64,000 nt of DNA from an uncultured Victivallales bacterium. GTDB lineage: Bacteria; Verrucomicrobiota; Lentisphaeria; Victivallales; UBA1829. A program made the translations under genes and the position numbers. Every line of letters begins with the position of its first letter. Position 1 is the first letter of the stretch. The stretch is from positions 58,899 through 122,898 of the forward strand of contig CAKUJH010000005.1 in NCBI GenBank assembly GCA_934661375.1, written 5' to 3'. The notes below the pieces were generated by a model, which was not told the origin of the DNA, searched no databases, and worked only from the letters and a program-made list of their open reading frames with translations. Of the stretch, positions 35,501 through 45,171 are shown one piece after another.

Positions 35501-36634
35501 ATGAAAATCGTTCTTGCCCCGGATAAATTCAAAGGCAATATGACCAGCCCGGAAATCTGTGAAGTGATCCGGAAGGCTTTCCTGCAGGAAATGCCGGAGG
35601 CGGAGATTGTTTCCGTGCCGCTGGCGGACGGCGGAGAAGGCACAACGGCCGCCGTGACCGCCGCCAATCATGGAACATTGCACAAAGTCCGGGTAACCGG
35701 ACCGCTCGGGAAACCCGTGGAAGCCGTTTACGGACTTTTCCGGAACGGCACTGCGGCGGTTCTGGAAATGTCTTCCGCCAGCGGACTGGCTCTGCTTTCC
35801 CGCGGCGGACTGGATCCGCTTCATGCGGATACCTTCGGCACGGGCGAATTGATTCGCGCCGTTCTGGATGCGGGGGTCAAATCGCTGATAATCGGCATTG
35901 GCGGCAGCGCCACAGTGGATGGGGGGACCGGGATGGCGCGTGCGCTGGGATACCGTTTTCTGGATGCGGACGGCGGAGAACTGCCGCCGGGTCCGGGCAG
36001 TCTGACCCGTCTGGCGCGGATCGATGTTTCCGGCGCGGATGAACGTTTGTTCCAGACGGAAATCAAAGTAGCCTGCGATGTGACCAATCCGCTGCTCGGT
36101 TCGCGGGGGACGGTGGCGGTGTACGGGCCGCAGAAGGGCGTTACGGCGGAAACTGCACCGGTGCTGGAACAGGGGCTGACCCGTCTGGCGGAAGTCTGGA
36201 AACGGCAGAACATGCTGTTGTCCGAACGGCCGGGGGACGGAGCGGCGGGCGGCCTGGGAGCCGGGCTGCGGGCGTTCTGCCATGCGGAACCGACTTCGGG
36301 GGCGCGTCTCATCATGAAGATTTCCGGGCTGGAAAGGCATCTGGAAGGAGCGGATCTTCTGATTACCGGCGAAGGCTGCACGGACAGTCAGACGGAATCC
36401 GGCAAACTCTGCGGAGAAGTTGCGGAACTGGCTCACCGGCATCATGTTCCGGTATTGCTTCTTTCCGGCGCGCTCAAAGGGGCCCCGGAAAACTTCAGCC
36501 GTCGTTTTGATTATGCGTTCAGCACGTCAACGGGAGCCCACGCCGATGTGGCGGCGGCGATCCGGGCGGGAAAACGCGATCTGGCATTTACGGCGCGCAA
36601 TCTGGCGCGTCTTTTCAAGAGAGGAGTCTGCTGA
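35501..36634 (+). CDS. Glycerate kinase (GlxK/GarK family)
   Basis: 377 residues; phosphorylates D-glycerate. The N-terminus APDKFKGNMTSPEICEVI and LADGGEGTTAAVT are diagnostic. VGIGGSATVDGG-like segment (IIGIGGSATVDGGTGMA) and the GEGCTDSQTESGK segment complete the active site. Starts 4 nt after Fe-ADH and ends 3 nt before gmk. Confidence 0.95.
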   Translation: MKIVLAPDKFKGNMTSPEICEVIRKAFLQEMPEAEIVSVPLADGGEGTTAAVTAANHGTLHKVRVTGPLGKPVEAVYGLFRNGTAAVLEMSSASGLALLSRGGLDPLHADTFGTGELIRAVLDAGVKSLIIGIGGSATVDGGTGMARALGYRFLDADGGELPPGPGSLTRLARIDVSGADERLFQTEIKVACDVTNPLLGSRGTVAVYGPQKGVTAETAPVLEQGLTRLAEVWKRQNMLLSERPGDGAAGGLGAGLRAFCHAEPTSGARLIMKISGLERHLEGADLLITGEGCTDSQTESGKLCGEVAELAHRHHVPVLLLSGALKGAPENFSRRFDYAFSTSTGAHADVAAAIRAGKRDLAFTARNLARLFKRGVC

Positions 36635-36637
36635 TTT

Positions 36638-37267
36638 ATGGAAACAGCAAGATTTGGTATGATTCTGGTGGTTTCGGGCCCGAGCGGATCCGGGAAATCC
36701 ACTTTGTGTGCGGGGATGTTCGAACAGTTCGACGGACTGGAATTTTCGGTATCCTGTACGACGCGCGCGCCGCGCGGACAGGAGAAGCACGGTGTGGATT
36801 ATCATTTTCTGACCGTAGCGCAGTTCGAGGAACATATCCGCAACAATGATTTCATTGAGTATGCGAATGTCCACGGCAATTATTACGGGACGCTGAAATC
36901 GGAAGTTTACGACCGCACGGAACGGGGCATCGACGTGCTGCTGGATATTGATGTGCAGGGCGCGCTGGCGGTCAAGAAACTGTTTGCCGATGACCCGGTT
37001 CTGCGGAGCCGCACGGAGTCGGTGTTCATTGCTCCGCCGGGATACACGGAACTGGAACGGCGTTTGCGCGGACGCGGCACCGATGCGGAGGATTCCATCC
37101 TGCGCCGTCTTGCCAATTCCAAAAAGGAAATGTCTTTCTGGCGGGAATACGATTATATTATTGTCAATGATGACCTGGCGTCTGCGCGCACCGCGTTTTC
37201 GCAGATCATCAGTTCGCTTCGGCTGAAGAGTGCAAGATACAAGGAGGCGCCGTTCCATGAGTATTAA
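36638..37267 (+). CDS. gmk: Guanylate kinase
   Basis: 209 residues; GMP + ATP to GDP. P-loop GPSGSGKST at about 15-23, the GMP-binding CTTRAPR..E..GVDY segment, NYYGT and LLDIDVQGA all present. An essential housekeeping gene inside the sugar-nucleotide operon. Its last codons overlap the coaC start by 11 nt. Confidence 0.97.
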   Translation: METARFGMILVVSGPSGSGKSTLCAGMFEQFDGLEFSVSCTTRAPRGQEKHGVDYHFLTVAQFEEHIRNNDFIEYANVHGNYYGTLKSEVYDRTERGIDVLLDIDVQGALAVKKLFADDPVLRSRTESVFIAPPGYTELERRLRGRGTDAEDSILRRLANSKKEMSFWREYDYIIVNDDLASARTAFSQIISSLRLKSARYKEAPFHEY

Positions 37268-37802
37268 GAAAAAAATCATTCTGGGCGTTACCGGCGGCAT
37301 AGCCGCATACAAAAGTGCGGATCTGTGCAGCAAACTGACTTCCGCCGGCTATGATGTTCACGTCATCATGACCGACAATGCGCAGGAGCTCATCACCAAA
37401 CGCTGTTTCCAGACTCTCTCGCGCAATCCGGTGATCTGCAATCTGTGGGACGTGCCGGAATGGAAACCGGAACACATTGAGCTTTCCGAGTCGGCGGACC
37501 TCTGCGTGATTGCTCCCTGTACTGCCAATTTCATCGGAAAATATACGCATGGGATTGCGGATGATGCACTTACCACGACGGCTCTGGCGTTCACCGGAAC
37601 CATGCTGCTGGCTCCTGCCATGAACAGCCGGATGTGGAAAGCTCCGGCTGTGCAGGAAAACTGCCGGATTCTCCGCGAGCGCGGTGTGCTGTTCGTCGGT
37701 CCGGAAAGCGGACGTCTGGCGTGCGGCGACAACGGCGTCGGCAGAATGGCGGAAGTTCCCGCCATCCTGGAAACCATCAAAAAACTGCTGCCGCCGGATT
37801 GA
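37257..37802 (+). CDS. coaC: Phosphopantothenoylcysteine decarboxylase-like flavoprotein
   Basis: 181 residues from ATG 37257 (aaggagg Shine-Dalgarno), overlapping gmk. HFCD-family flavoprotein: [37 protein letters not shown], the PAMNSRMW motif and the flexible-loop Cys in [14 protein letters not shown] match CoaC. It makes 4'-phosphopantetheine in CoA synthesis. Only the CoaC half is encoded; no CoaB synthetase domain is fused or adjacent, so coaB must lie elsewhere. Confidence 0.93.
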   Translation: MSIKKKIILGVTGGIAAYKSADLCSKLTSAGYDVHVIMTDNAQELITKRCFQTLSRNPVICNLWDVPEWKPEHIELSESADLCVIAPCTANFIGKYTHGIADDALTTTALAFTGTMLLAPAMNSRMWKAPAVQENCRILRERGVLFVGPESGRLACGDNGVGRMAEVPAILETIKKLLPPD

Positions 37803-37828
37803 CCGGCTGTCCGCACAGGAGGAAAAAT

Positions 37829-38905
37829 ATGACCAGACGAATTTTGATAACCGGCGCGGCAGGTTTTATCGGTTCCGCTGTCGCGCGGCACATCATCCGG
37901 AATACGGATGACGCTGTCTGTGTTCTTGACAAACTGACGTACGCAGGGCATTTGGAATCGCTTGCTGAAATCGCTGATTCTGACCGGTACCGTTTTGAAA
38001 AAGCGGACATCTGTGACAGCGAAGCCGTCGGGCGCATCTTTGCTTCGTTCCAACCGGACACCGTCATGCATCTGGCGGCGGAATCCCATGTGGACCGTTC
38101 CATCGACGGCCCCGGCGAATTCATCCGCACGAACATTGTCGGCACGTACACCATGCTGGAAGCCGCCCGTGCGTATTTCAATGCGCAGACTCCGGACACG
38201 CAGAAACGTTTCCGTTTTCATCATATTTCTACGGATGAAGTCTACGGTGATCTGGAAGGTCCCGGTGATTTTTTCCGTGAAGACACCCCGTACGCGCCTT
38301 CGTCCCCGTACTCCGCCAGCAAAGCGTCCAGCGACCATTTGGTCCGTGCCTGGAAACGCACTTTCGGACTGCCGACGATCGTAACCAACTGTTCCAACAA
38401 TTACGGTCCGTATCATTTCCCGGAAAAACTGATCCCGCTGATGATTCTGAACGCTCTGGACGGCAAGGAGCTGCCGGTTTACGGCGATGGCGGACAAATT
38501 CGCGACTGGCTGTATGTGGAGGATCATGCCCGTGCGCTGTATCTGGTTGCCACGCAGGGCGTTCCGGGCGAAACATATAATATCGGCGGTCATAACGAAA
38601 AGAAAAACATCGAAGTCGTTCACCGGATCTGCGACCTGCTGGATGAACTGCAGCCGCGTCCGGACGGCAAGTCTTACCGCGGACAGATCGTTTTTGTGAA
38701 GGATCGTCCGGGGCATGATCTGCGTTATGCCATTGACGCCTCCAAAATTCACCGCGAACTCGGCTGGACGCCGCGGGAAACGTTTGATTCCGGCATGAGA
38801 AAAACCGTGGAATGGTACTTGAAACAGCGTTTCCTCTGGTGCCGGCAGGTGATGGAAGGCAAGTACAACCGTGAACGTCTCGGCACAGGAGGGTCATCCA
38901 AATGA
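37829..38905 (+). CDS. rfbB: dTDP-glucose 4,6-dehydratase
   Basis: 358 residues from ATG 37829 (aggagg Shine-Dalgarno). Rossmann motif [20 protein letters not shown], the catalytic STDEVYGDL (Thr-Asp-Glu) and [11 protein letters not shown] (Tyr-x3-Lys), and [17 protein letters not shown] are all typical. The second step toward dTDP-L-rhamnose or another dTDP-deoxysugar. Its TGA overlaps the rfbA ATG. rfbC and rfbD are not in the window. Confidence 0.97.
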   Translation: MTRRILITGAAGFIGSAVARHIIRNTDDAVCVLDKLTYAGHLESLAEIADSDRYRFEKADICDSEAVGRIFASFQPDTVMHLAAESHVDRSIDGPGEFIRTNIVGTYTMLEAARAYFNAQTPDTQKRFRFHHISTDEVYGDLEGPGDFFREDTPYAPSSPYSASKASSDHLVRAWKRTFGLPTIVTNCSNNYGPYHFPEKLIPLMILNALDGKELPVYGDGGQIRDWLYVEDHARALYLVATQGVPGETYNIGGHNEKKNIEVVHRICDLLDELQPRPDGKSYRGQIVFVKDRPGHDLRYAIDASKIHRELGWTPRETFDSGMRKTVEWYLKQRFLWCRQVMEGKYNRERLGTGGSSK

Positions 38906-39771
38906 AAGGCATTGTTCTGGCAGGCGGCGCGGGGACGCGTCTGCATCCCATCACCCGCGGCGTTTCAAAACAGCTGTTGGCGGTTTATGACAAACCCATG
39001 GTTTTCTATCCGATTTCCGTACTGATGCTGGCGGGAATCCGTGACATTCTGATCATCACCACTCCGGAAGATCAGCCGAATTTCCAGCGTCTGCTGGAAG
39101 ACGGCGCCCGCTTCGGCGTCCGTTTTTCCTATGCGGTGCAGCCGACGCCGGGCGGTCTGGCGCAGGCTTTTCTCATCGGCAAGGATTTTATCGGCGGGGA
39201 GTCGGTCTGCCTGGTGCTGGGCGACAATATTTTTTACGGCGCGAATCTGGCGGCACTGCTGTGCCGGGCGGCGAACCGGGAATCCGGCGCCACGGTTTTC
39301 GGTTATTATGTCTGCGATCCGGAACGTTTCGGCGTGGTGGAATTCGACCGGAACGGACATGCCGTTTCCATTGAGGAAAAACCCGCGAACCCGAAGTCGA
39401 ATTATGCTGTTACCGGATTGTATTTCTATGACAATGATGTCGTTTCCATTGCGGAAACCATCCGGCCGTCCGCGCGGGGCGAACTGGAAATCACGGCGGT
39501 CAACAACGCATATCTCGAACGCGGCAAACTCCATGTGGAAAAACTGGGACGCGGTTATGCCTGGCTGGACACTGGGACCTATGAGAGTATGCTTGATGCC
39601 GGCAATTTCATCCGGACCATCGAAACACGGCAGGGTCTCCAGGTGGCGTGTCTGCAGGAAATCGCTTTCAACAACGGCTGGATGACTGCGGAGGAAGTCC
39701 GCGCCAGTGTGGCGGATATGCTCAAGACCGAGTACGGACAGTATTTGCTGCGTCATGTCAGAGCCCGCTGA
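38902..39771 (+). CDS. rfbA: Glucose-1-phosphate thymidylyltransferase
   Basis: 289 residues. Nucleotide-binding [19 protein letters not shown] at the N-terminus, VLGDNIFYG around 107, [21 protein letters not shown] and [13 protein letters not shown] confirm the RmlA family. It makes dTDP-glucose, the substrate of rfbB. ATGA overlap with rfbB. Confidence 0.97.
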   Translation: MKGIVLAGGAGTRLHPITRGVSKQLLAVYDKPMVFYPISVLMLAGIRDILIITTPEDQPNFQRLLEDGARFGVRFSYAVQPTPGGLAQAFLIGKDFIGGESVCLVLGDNIFYGANLAALLCRAANRESGATVFGYYVCDPERFGVVEFDRNGHAVSIEEKPANPKSNYAVTGLYFYDNDVVSIAETIRPSARGELEITAVNNAYLERGKLHVEKLGRGYAWLDTGTYESMLDAGNFIRTIETRQGLQVACLQEIAFNNGWMTAEEVRASVADMLKTEYGQYLLRHVRAR

Positions 39772-39780
39772 CCGGATGGA

Positions 39781-41589
39781 ATGAAAATGAAACTGCGTCT
39801 GAAACTGCTGTTGTGTCTGCTGACTTCAACTTTGATAGTCTGGTGCTGTTCCTGCGGACAGGATACCGGAACGGACCGGCAGCGGATTCTGCGGATATCT
39901 CCGGGGAAAAAGATTGCCTCGCTGGATCCCGCGCTTGCCGCCGATACGGCAAGCCAGTATATGACTGCCGCGTTTTATGATACACCTCTGCAATATAATT
40001 ATACGGCACGCCCATACCGGCTGGAACCGTCCATGCTTGCCGCCATGCCGGAACTTTCCGCCGACCGCAGAACGTACCGCTGCCGTCTGCGGGACGATCT
40101 TTTTTTTCAGCCGGCGGAATGTTTTCCTGACCGGGAATCGCGCCGGGTAACGGCGTCGGACTTGGTGTTTTCCATCTTGCGGCTGGCGGATCCGCGGGTC
40201 CGGTCCACCGGCTACTGGCTGGTGCGCGGACGCATCCGGGGCATCGGAACGTTCCGGGAACAGGCAGGCTTGTCGGAAAAGAATGATCTGTCGGTGTATG
40301 ACCGTGGCTGTACCGGACTCCGCGTGCTGGATTCCCGCACTTTTGAAATCGAACTGGAAAAGCCGGATCCCCGTTTCATTTATGCGCTTGCCATGCCGTA
40401 TTTTTCCGCGGTTTCCAGACGCGCCGCCGCGTTTTACGGTCCGGATTTCACCGACCGAATCATCGGCAGCGGTCCGTTTGTCCTGACCGAATGGGTCAAG
40501 GATTATGTGATCCGCATGAAACGGTATGACGAATACCGCGAGGAATATTTTCCCGGAGCGGACGAGCCCGCCGACCGCAAACGGCGTCTGCCTCTGCTGG
40601 ACGGCATGACCTGTTATCTGGTCAAACAGCCATTGGCGGCGTGGCTGATGTTTCTGCAGGGTGAACTGGATTACTGCGCACTGGACGGTGAAAATTTCGA
40701 CGCCGTGGTGGATGAACGGAAACAGCTGTCGCCGGCTTTGCGCAAACGCCGGATCACACTTCATGCCGCGCCGGAATTCCAGATCAACTACATCGGTTTT
40801 CATTTTGCCGACCCTCTGCTGGGAAAAAATCTTGCTCTGCGCCGGGCGATTTCCCTGGCGTTTGACAAGGAACTGCGTTCACGTATCACCAATGGTCGTC
40901 TTCAGCCGGTGTATGGACCTCTGCCGCCGGGGACGGACGGCTGGGAAGCGGATTTGCGCGGTCCGTACGGCGAAAAGAATTTGACCCGCGCCCGCGAGCT
41001 GATGAAGGAAGCCGGATTTCCCGGCGGAATCGATCCCGCCACCGGAAAACCGCTGACTCTGACTTTTGACCAGGCGGGCAGCGATACGTTCTACCGTCAG
41101 ACCGCTGAACTGCTGGCGGCGGATCTGGCGCAAATCGGCATTGTCCTGAAACCGGAATTCAGCAACCGCGCCCGTTTCTTCCAGAAACTTGCCAGCGGAC
41201 AGGCGCAGCTGTTCCGTCTGTCCTGGACCGGAGATTATCCGGACGCGGAAAATTTCTTTCAGCTTTTTTACGGTCCGAACGCGGAAACCTGCAACCGGGT
41301 CTTTTTCCGGGATGCGGAATTCGACCGCATGTATGAGGAAATCAAGAATATGCCGTCTTCCCCGGAACGCACGGAAAAATACCGCCGCATGACCCGGCGT
41401 CTGCTGGATCAGTGTCCGTGGATTTTCGAAACTCAGCCGGTCGCATATGTGCTGACCCATTGCTGGATGCGCAATTACCAGCCGCATGATTTCGGGTTCA
41501 ACCGCTGGAAATATTTTTCCGCGGACCCGGAACTCCGGCGGCAGGTGCGCCGGAGTTTCACGCCCTTGAGCATGAGCGAACTGCGCTGA
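39781..41589 (+). CDS. OppA/DppA-like extracellular solute-binding lipoprotein (SBP family 5)
   Basis: 602 residues (start 39781, or the ATG two codons later). An N-terminal hydrophobic stretch ends in a Cys-rich lipobox region (VWCCSCGQ). SBP_bac_5 features: AVSRRAAAFYGPDF, IGSGPFVLTEW, NLALRRAISLAFDKE, LTFDQAGSD, WTGDYPDAENFFQLFYG and a near C-terminal NRWKYFS. It binds peptides or similar ligands outside the membrane. No ABC permease or ATPase gene follows: the next gene is on the other strand, 9 nt away. Confidence 0.9.
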   Translation: MKMKLRLKLLLCLLTSTLIVWCCSCGQDTGTDRQRILRISPGKKIASLDPALAADTASQYMTAAFYDTPLQYNYTARPYRLEPSMLAAMPELSADRRTYRCRLRDDLFFQPAECFPDRESRRVTASDLVFSILRLADPRVRSTGYWLVRGRIRGIGTFREQAGLSEKNDLSVYDRGCTGLRVLDSRTFEIELEKPDPRFIYALAMPYFSAVSRRAAAFYGPDFTDRIIGSGPFVLTEWVKDYVIRMKRYDEYREEYFPGADEPADRKRRLPLLDGMTCYLVKQPLAAWLMFLQGELDYCALDGENFDAVVDERKQLSPALRKRRITLHAAPEFQINYIGFHFADPLLGKNLALRRAISLAFDKELRSRITNGRLQPVYGPLPPGTDGWEADLRGPYGEKNLTRARELMKEAGFPGGIDPATGKPLTLTFDQAGSDTFYRQTAELLAADLAQIGIVLKPEFSNRARFFQKLASGQAQLFRLSWTGDYPDAENFFQLFYGPNAETCNRVFFRDAEFDRMYEEIKNMPSSPERTEKYRRMTRRLLDQCPWIFETQPVAYVLTHCWMRNYQPHDFGFNRWKYFSADPELRRQVRRSFTPLSMSELR

Positions 41590-41598
41590 AAGCGGGAT

Positions 41599-43221
41599 TC
41601 AGAGCCGGCACAGGATTTCCGCCGCGATCAGCGTCAGTACAACCATGACCGCCGCCGGGATGCAGTTCAGCAGAATCAGTCTGCCTTCCTTGCCCGACGC
41701 ATTCACGGTGGCGCAGGCGGCGACCACTCCGGAAATACGGATCATGCTGCCCAGTCCGCCGCCGACATTCTGCAATGCCGTGACCATGGCTTCCGGCAGA
41801 TTCAGCAGATGCGCCGTGTTGAACTGGAGCGTTCCGAACAGAATGTTGGAGACCGTGCAGGAGCCGGAGAAAAATGTGCCGAACACTCCGATCACCGGCG
41901 CCGCATAGAAATAGGCTTTGCCCAGCGTGCCGGCGGCTCCTTGCGCGATCACCGTGAGCATTCCGGGCAGTTCCGCCGGATTCCTGCCGGAGAAAATCAT
42001 GATCTGCACCAGCGCGAAACTGGCGGCAATCGCCAGAGCCGGCAGCCTGACCTGTTTTTCGGAACTGCGGAAAATCTGCCACAGCTCCCTGCCGGGTATG
42101 CCGTAGTAAAACGCCGCCGGTATTGCAACCGCCAGAAACGGAAACACTCCCGGATTGACCAGCACCGGCCAGGTGAAAGCCGTTCCCTGAATTCCGAACA
42201 TTTCCGGCAGACGGATCGTGCTGCATCCCGCCAGCCAGGACTTGAACGGCAGAAAGGGCAGGCGCGTCAGAACCAGCAGCAGAGCGATCACGGCATACGG
42301 CAGCCAGGCTTTCCGCTGCGGCATGAAGTTTCCGCTTTCCTCTGTCCGGACCGGTTCCGTCTGTCCCGCATTTTCCGGAAAATCCCAGACCCGTTTCGGG
42401 GTCAGCAGACCGGTTTTCAGCACCCCGACCACGACCGGCAGGGCAACCGCCGAACCCAGGATGGACGGCAATTCCGGTCCGAACCAGACCGCCGCCAGTT
42501 TCCAGGGAATGACATACGCCGCGCCGGCAAACAATGCGAAGGGAAAAATTTCCGCGATGGAACGGAATTTGTTTCTGTCGGCGGACAGCAGGATCATGAA
42601 CGCCACGGCGACGAACGGGAGGAAAGCTCCGGACAGAGCGGAAACGGAAGTCAGCGCGGAAATCATCTGCGTGCTGAATTCCGCCGGATTCATGCCGAGC
42701 TGTTCCAGACTCGGCCGCAAACTGGAACTGATGGTCAGCACCGGAGTCCCGACGGCGCCGAACGGGACCGCCAGCGTGTTGCAGACCAGCGACACCATCA
42801 GGGCGGCAATCACGGGAAAGCCCAGTCCGACCAGCAGCGGAGCCGCCAGTGCGGGCGCGGCTCCGAATCCCGCCGCTCCCTCAATGAAATTGCTGAACAG
42901 CCAGGCGATGATGATTGCCTGTATCCGGCGGTCTTCCGAAAGATAGGCGAAAGTCCGGTTGATGGTATGCACCGCACCGCTCCGGTGCAGTATGTTGAGC
43001 AGCAGAATTGCCCCGTAAACAATCAGGACAATATCAACGGCTTTGAGAATGCCGAGCAGGGTTGCCGCGCCAATCTGTACCGGCGGCATTTTCCAGAGAA
43101 AGAATCCGAAGATTGCGGTAAGAAGCAGTGAAACGGGCAGAGCCTTGCCGGGCGAAACCCGGAATTTGGTCATCAGCACCAATGCCAGAACAATCGGCAG
43201 CAATGCACAGCAGATATACAT
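41599..43221 (-). CDS. lctP: L-lactate permease (LctP family)
   Basis: 540 residues of mainly hydrophobic helices. Family hallmarks: [27 protein letters not shown] near residue 110, FGAVGTPVL, and C-terminal [15 protein letters not shown] with [12 protein letters not shown]. Imports lactate (or glycolate) with protons. Convergent with the SBP gene and downstream of an AraC gene. A perfect 17-bp palindrome lies in the promoter spacer. Confidence 0.96.
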   Translation of the reverse strand: MYICCALLPIVLALVLMTKFRVSPGKALPVSLLLTAIFGFFLWKMPPVQIGAATLLGILKAVDIVLIVYGAILLLNILHRSGAVHTINRTFAYLSEDRRIQAIIIAWLFSNFIEGAAGFGAAPALAAPLLVGLGFPVIAALMVSLVCNTLAVPFGAVGTPVLTISSSLRPSLEQLGMNPAEFSTQMISALTSVSALSGAFLPFVAVAFMILLSADRNKFRSIAEIFPFALFAGAAYVIPWKLAAVWFGPELPSILGSAVALPVVVGVLKTGLLTPKRVWDFPENAGQTEPVRTEESGNFMPQRKAWLPYAVIALLLVLTRLPFLPFKSWLAGCSTIRLPEMFGIQGTAFTWPVLVNPGVFPFLAVAIPAAFYYGIPGRELWQIFRSSEKQVRLPALAIAASFALVQIMIFSGRNPAELPGMLTVIAQGAAGTLGKAYFYAAPVIGVFGTFFSGSCTVSNILFGTLQFNTAHLLNLPEAMVTALQNVGGGLGSMIRISGVVAACATVNASGKEGRLILLNCIPAAVMVVLTLIAAEILCRL

Positions 43222-43263
43222 GATATGATCCTTCGAAACAGTTTTTATTTTTTGCGGACGGAT

Positions 43264-43292
43264 AATATATCATCAGTCTGATGATTTGGCAA
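43264..43292 (-). promoter_or_regulatory. Lactate permease promoter with operator palindrome in the spacer
   Basis: On the minus strand TTGCCA (43292-43287), a 17-nt spacer and TATATT (43269-43264). The spacer contains ATCATCAGTCTGATGAT (43269-43285), a perfect 8-1-8 palindrome that would place a dimeric repressor directly on RNA polymerase. Confidence 0.7.
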
Positions 43293-43309
43293 TGGCATCC
43301 GGAAAAATT

Positions 43310-44215
43310 TCAGTCGCAAAACTCTGCCGGTGATCCGGACAGCTGCGCCGCATCGGCGTTTTCCTGAATGCGCCGGCGGAAAGTCCGCGGGGAACAGCCG
43401 GTGTGCTTGCGGAAATCATTGGAGAAATACAGCTGGTTCTGATAGCCGCAGAGCGCCGCGGCTTCCTTGACGGGGATGGATTTGTCCTGAAGCAGGTTCT
43501 TGGCGTAATTGATCCGCAGATTGATCAGAAACTGAACCGGCGTCATGTGCAGATGTTCCTTGAACAGACGCGTCAAAGTCGTTTTGCTGCAGCCCGTCTC
43601 CCGGCACATGTCCTCCAGAGTCAGTTTCTGGAAAATGTTCTGTTCCATGAAATGACGGCAGACGACCAGCACCTGCGGCAGTGCCGACATCTGCCGGGAC
43701 GTCGCAATTTCCATCAGGAACGTATATGCCAGAATGGAGAGTTCGGATACGGATTCCAGTTTCTTTTCATGCAGCAGCAGACAGATCCGTTCATGCAGCT
43801 CCATGATTTTCGGCGAGAGGAAATCCGGGATCACCAGGAAAGAATCCAGTTCCAGCGTCTTGACCAGGATTTTGAGTGCCATCCCGTTGAATCCGATACA
43901 TTTTTTCACGCAGTAGCCGGCGGGGCCGGTTTCCAGTTTATGCGTGCCGAACGGGATCAGCGCCAGTTCCCCCGGATTCAGCTGCGAAATGATTCCGTCG
44001 TGATGGATTTTCAGATTCCCCTGCTGGACGATCTGAATGTCCATATTGTCGAAATGGTCATGGTTGACCCAGTACCCGCGGGAAAACCGGCTGTCTCCGG
44101 CAAAAATGGGCCACAGCGTCATCGCCTGGAAGGTCGGCGGAATCCACGCATTCATCTTTTCCCGGATGAACGGCATGGCATTCTGATTGTAGGTTGTATC
44201 CCGTCTGATTTTCAT
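43310..44215 (-). CDS. AraC-family transcriptional regulator with cupin sensor
   Basis: 301 residues. N-terminal half is an AraC-type cupin (LNPGELALIPFGTHKLETG near 80), C-terminal half the double HTH (LEDMCRETGCSKTTLTRLFKEH, then VKEAAALCGYQNQLYFSNDFRKHTGCSPRTFR). Divergent from the pseudopilin/beta-helix pair; their -35 boxes overlap, so they probably compete or co-regulate. Confidence 0.93.
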   Translation of the reverse strand: MKIRRDTTYNQNAMPFIREKMNAWIPPTFQAMTLWPIFAGDSRFSRGYWVNHDHFDNMDIQIVQQGNLKIHHDGIISQLNPGELALIPFGTHKLETGPAGYCVKKCIGFNGMALKILVKTLELDSFLVIPDFLSPKIMELHERICLLLHEKKLESVSELSILAYTFLMEIATSRQMSALPQVLVVCRHFMEQNIFQKLTLEDMCRETGCSKTTLTRLFKEHLHMTPVQFLINLRINYAKNLLQDKSIPVKEAAALCGYQNQLYFSNDFRKHTGCSPRTFRRRIQENADAAQLSGSPAEFCD

Positions 44216-44275
44216 TTGCCGGCATTCTCCCGTACTGTTCGCGATTTTTTATATATTTTTGCTCTGATTTTACAT

Positions 44276-44323
44276 AATTTACATCTGAACTGCTATTGTT
44301 TCAAATGATATTTCGATTATAAT
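44276..44323. promoter_or_regulatory. Overlapping divergent promoters of AraC gene and pseudopilin
   Basis: Rightward: TTGTTT (44296-44301), 16 nt, TATAAT (44318-44323). Leftward: TTGAAA (44304-44299), 17 nt, TAAATT (44281-44276). The two -35 boxes share bases 44299-44301, so polymerases cannot occupy both. Confidence 0.6.
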
Positions 44324-44338
44324 ATATAATAAAAAACA

Positions 44339-44365
44339 GAAAAACGGACTGCCGGTTCGTTTTTC
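44339..44365 (+). terminator. Leader hairpin before module 3, possible attenuator
   Basis: GAAAAACG (44339-44346) pairs with CGTTTTTC (44358-44365). The right arm includes a U-run, and CGG/CCG could form an alternative short stem. It lies between the promoter and the pseudopilin start. Confidence 0.4.
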
Positions 44366-44403
44366 TCCGGGATCAAGGAAAAGCAAAGAAAGGAAACAGG
44401 CTG

Positions 44404-45147
44404 ATGAACAGAGGCAGAAACTTTTTGCTGAAGTTGATTTTCAAACGCAAGTCATTGCAGTTTACATTGATAGAACTCCTGATCGTGATAGCGATCATTG
44501 CGATTCTGGCGGGAATGCTGCTTCCCGCGCTGAACAATGCGCGGAATGCCGCCCGCGAAACTTCCTGCCGGAACAATCAGAAACAGCTTGGTCTGCTGCT
44601 GCTCGGCTACGCCTCTGAATACAACGGCTGGGTTCTGCAGAACAATTCCGCCGAACATTTCATCGTTTTCCTGGCACGTGAAACGGGCGTCCGGCTGGAC
44701 TGGAGATCGCCGGGCACACTGAAACCGTATCATTGCCCGTCTTCCAATGCCGAACTGCACCTGACGTCGTCCGGTCATCTGGATCAGTCGCTTTACGGTT
44801 CGTTTCTCCAGACCGTCATCAACCATTATACGGTCAAGACAACCGGTTACAATTCGCCGTACTGGGTGTATTTCCGCAATCTCTACAAAGGAGAAGGTTC
44901 GCCCGGAACCTGGCATTTCATCGGGGACACCGCCTGCCTGGCGACAGCCGGCAAGACGCAGTGTACGGATTATTATTACCCGTACAACAAAGGAAGCGGA
45001 ACATGGGGGTATCTCCACATGCGGCACAAAAACAAAATCGGGATCTGGTTTGCGGACGGTCATGCGGAAGGAGTGATGGCTCCTCAGCTGAAACCGCTGA
45101 TAATCAAAACGTACCGTCTCGAAAACGGCGTGCAGGTCATATTGTAA
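44404..45147 (+). CDS. Prepilin-type pseudopilin, module 3
   Basis: 247 residues. aaaggaaacag precedes ATG 44404. [17 protein letters not shown] starts at residue 20 after a basic 19-residue leader; residue -1 is Gln. The C-terminus keeps the best H-x9-DG motif of the four ([19 protein letters not shown]). DNA of the hydrophobic segment is almost the same as in modules 1 and 2. 24 nt before the beta-helix gene. Confidence 0.92.
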   Translation: MNRGRNFLLKLIFKRKSLQFTLIELLIVIAIIAILAGMLLPALNNARNAARETSCRNNQKQLGLLLLGYASEYNGWVLQNNSAEHFIVFLARETGVRLDWRSPGTLKPYHCPSSNAELHLTSSGHLDQSLYGSFLQTVINHYTVKTTGYNSPYWVYFRNLYKGEGSPGTWHFIGDTACLATAGKTQCTDYYYPYNKGSGTWGYLHMRHKNKIGIWFADGHAEGVMAPQLKPLIIKTYRLENGVQVIL

Positions 45148-45171
45148 ATAATTGGAACGAAAGGATTGAGT

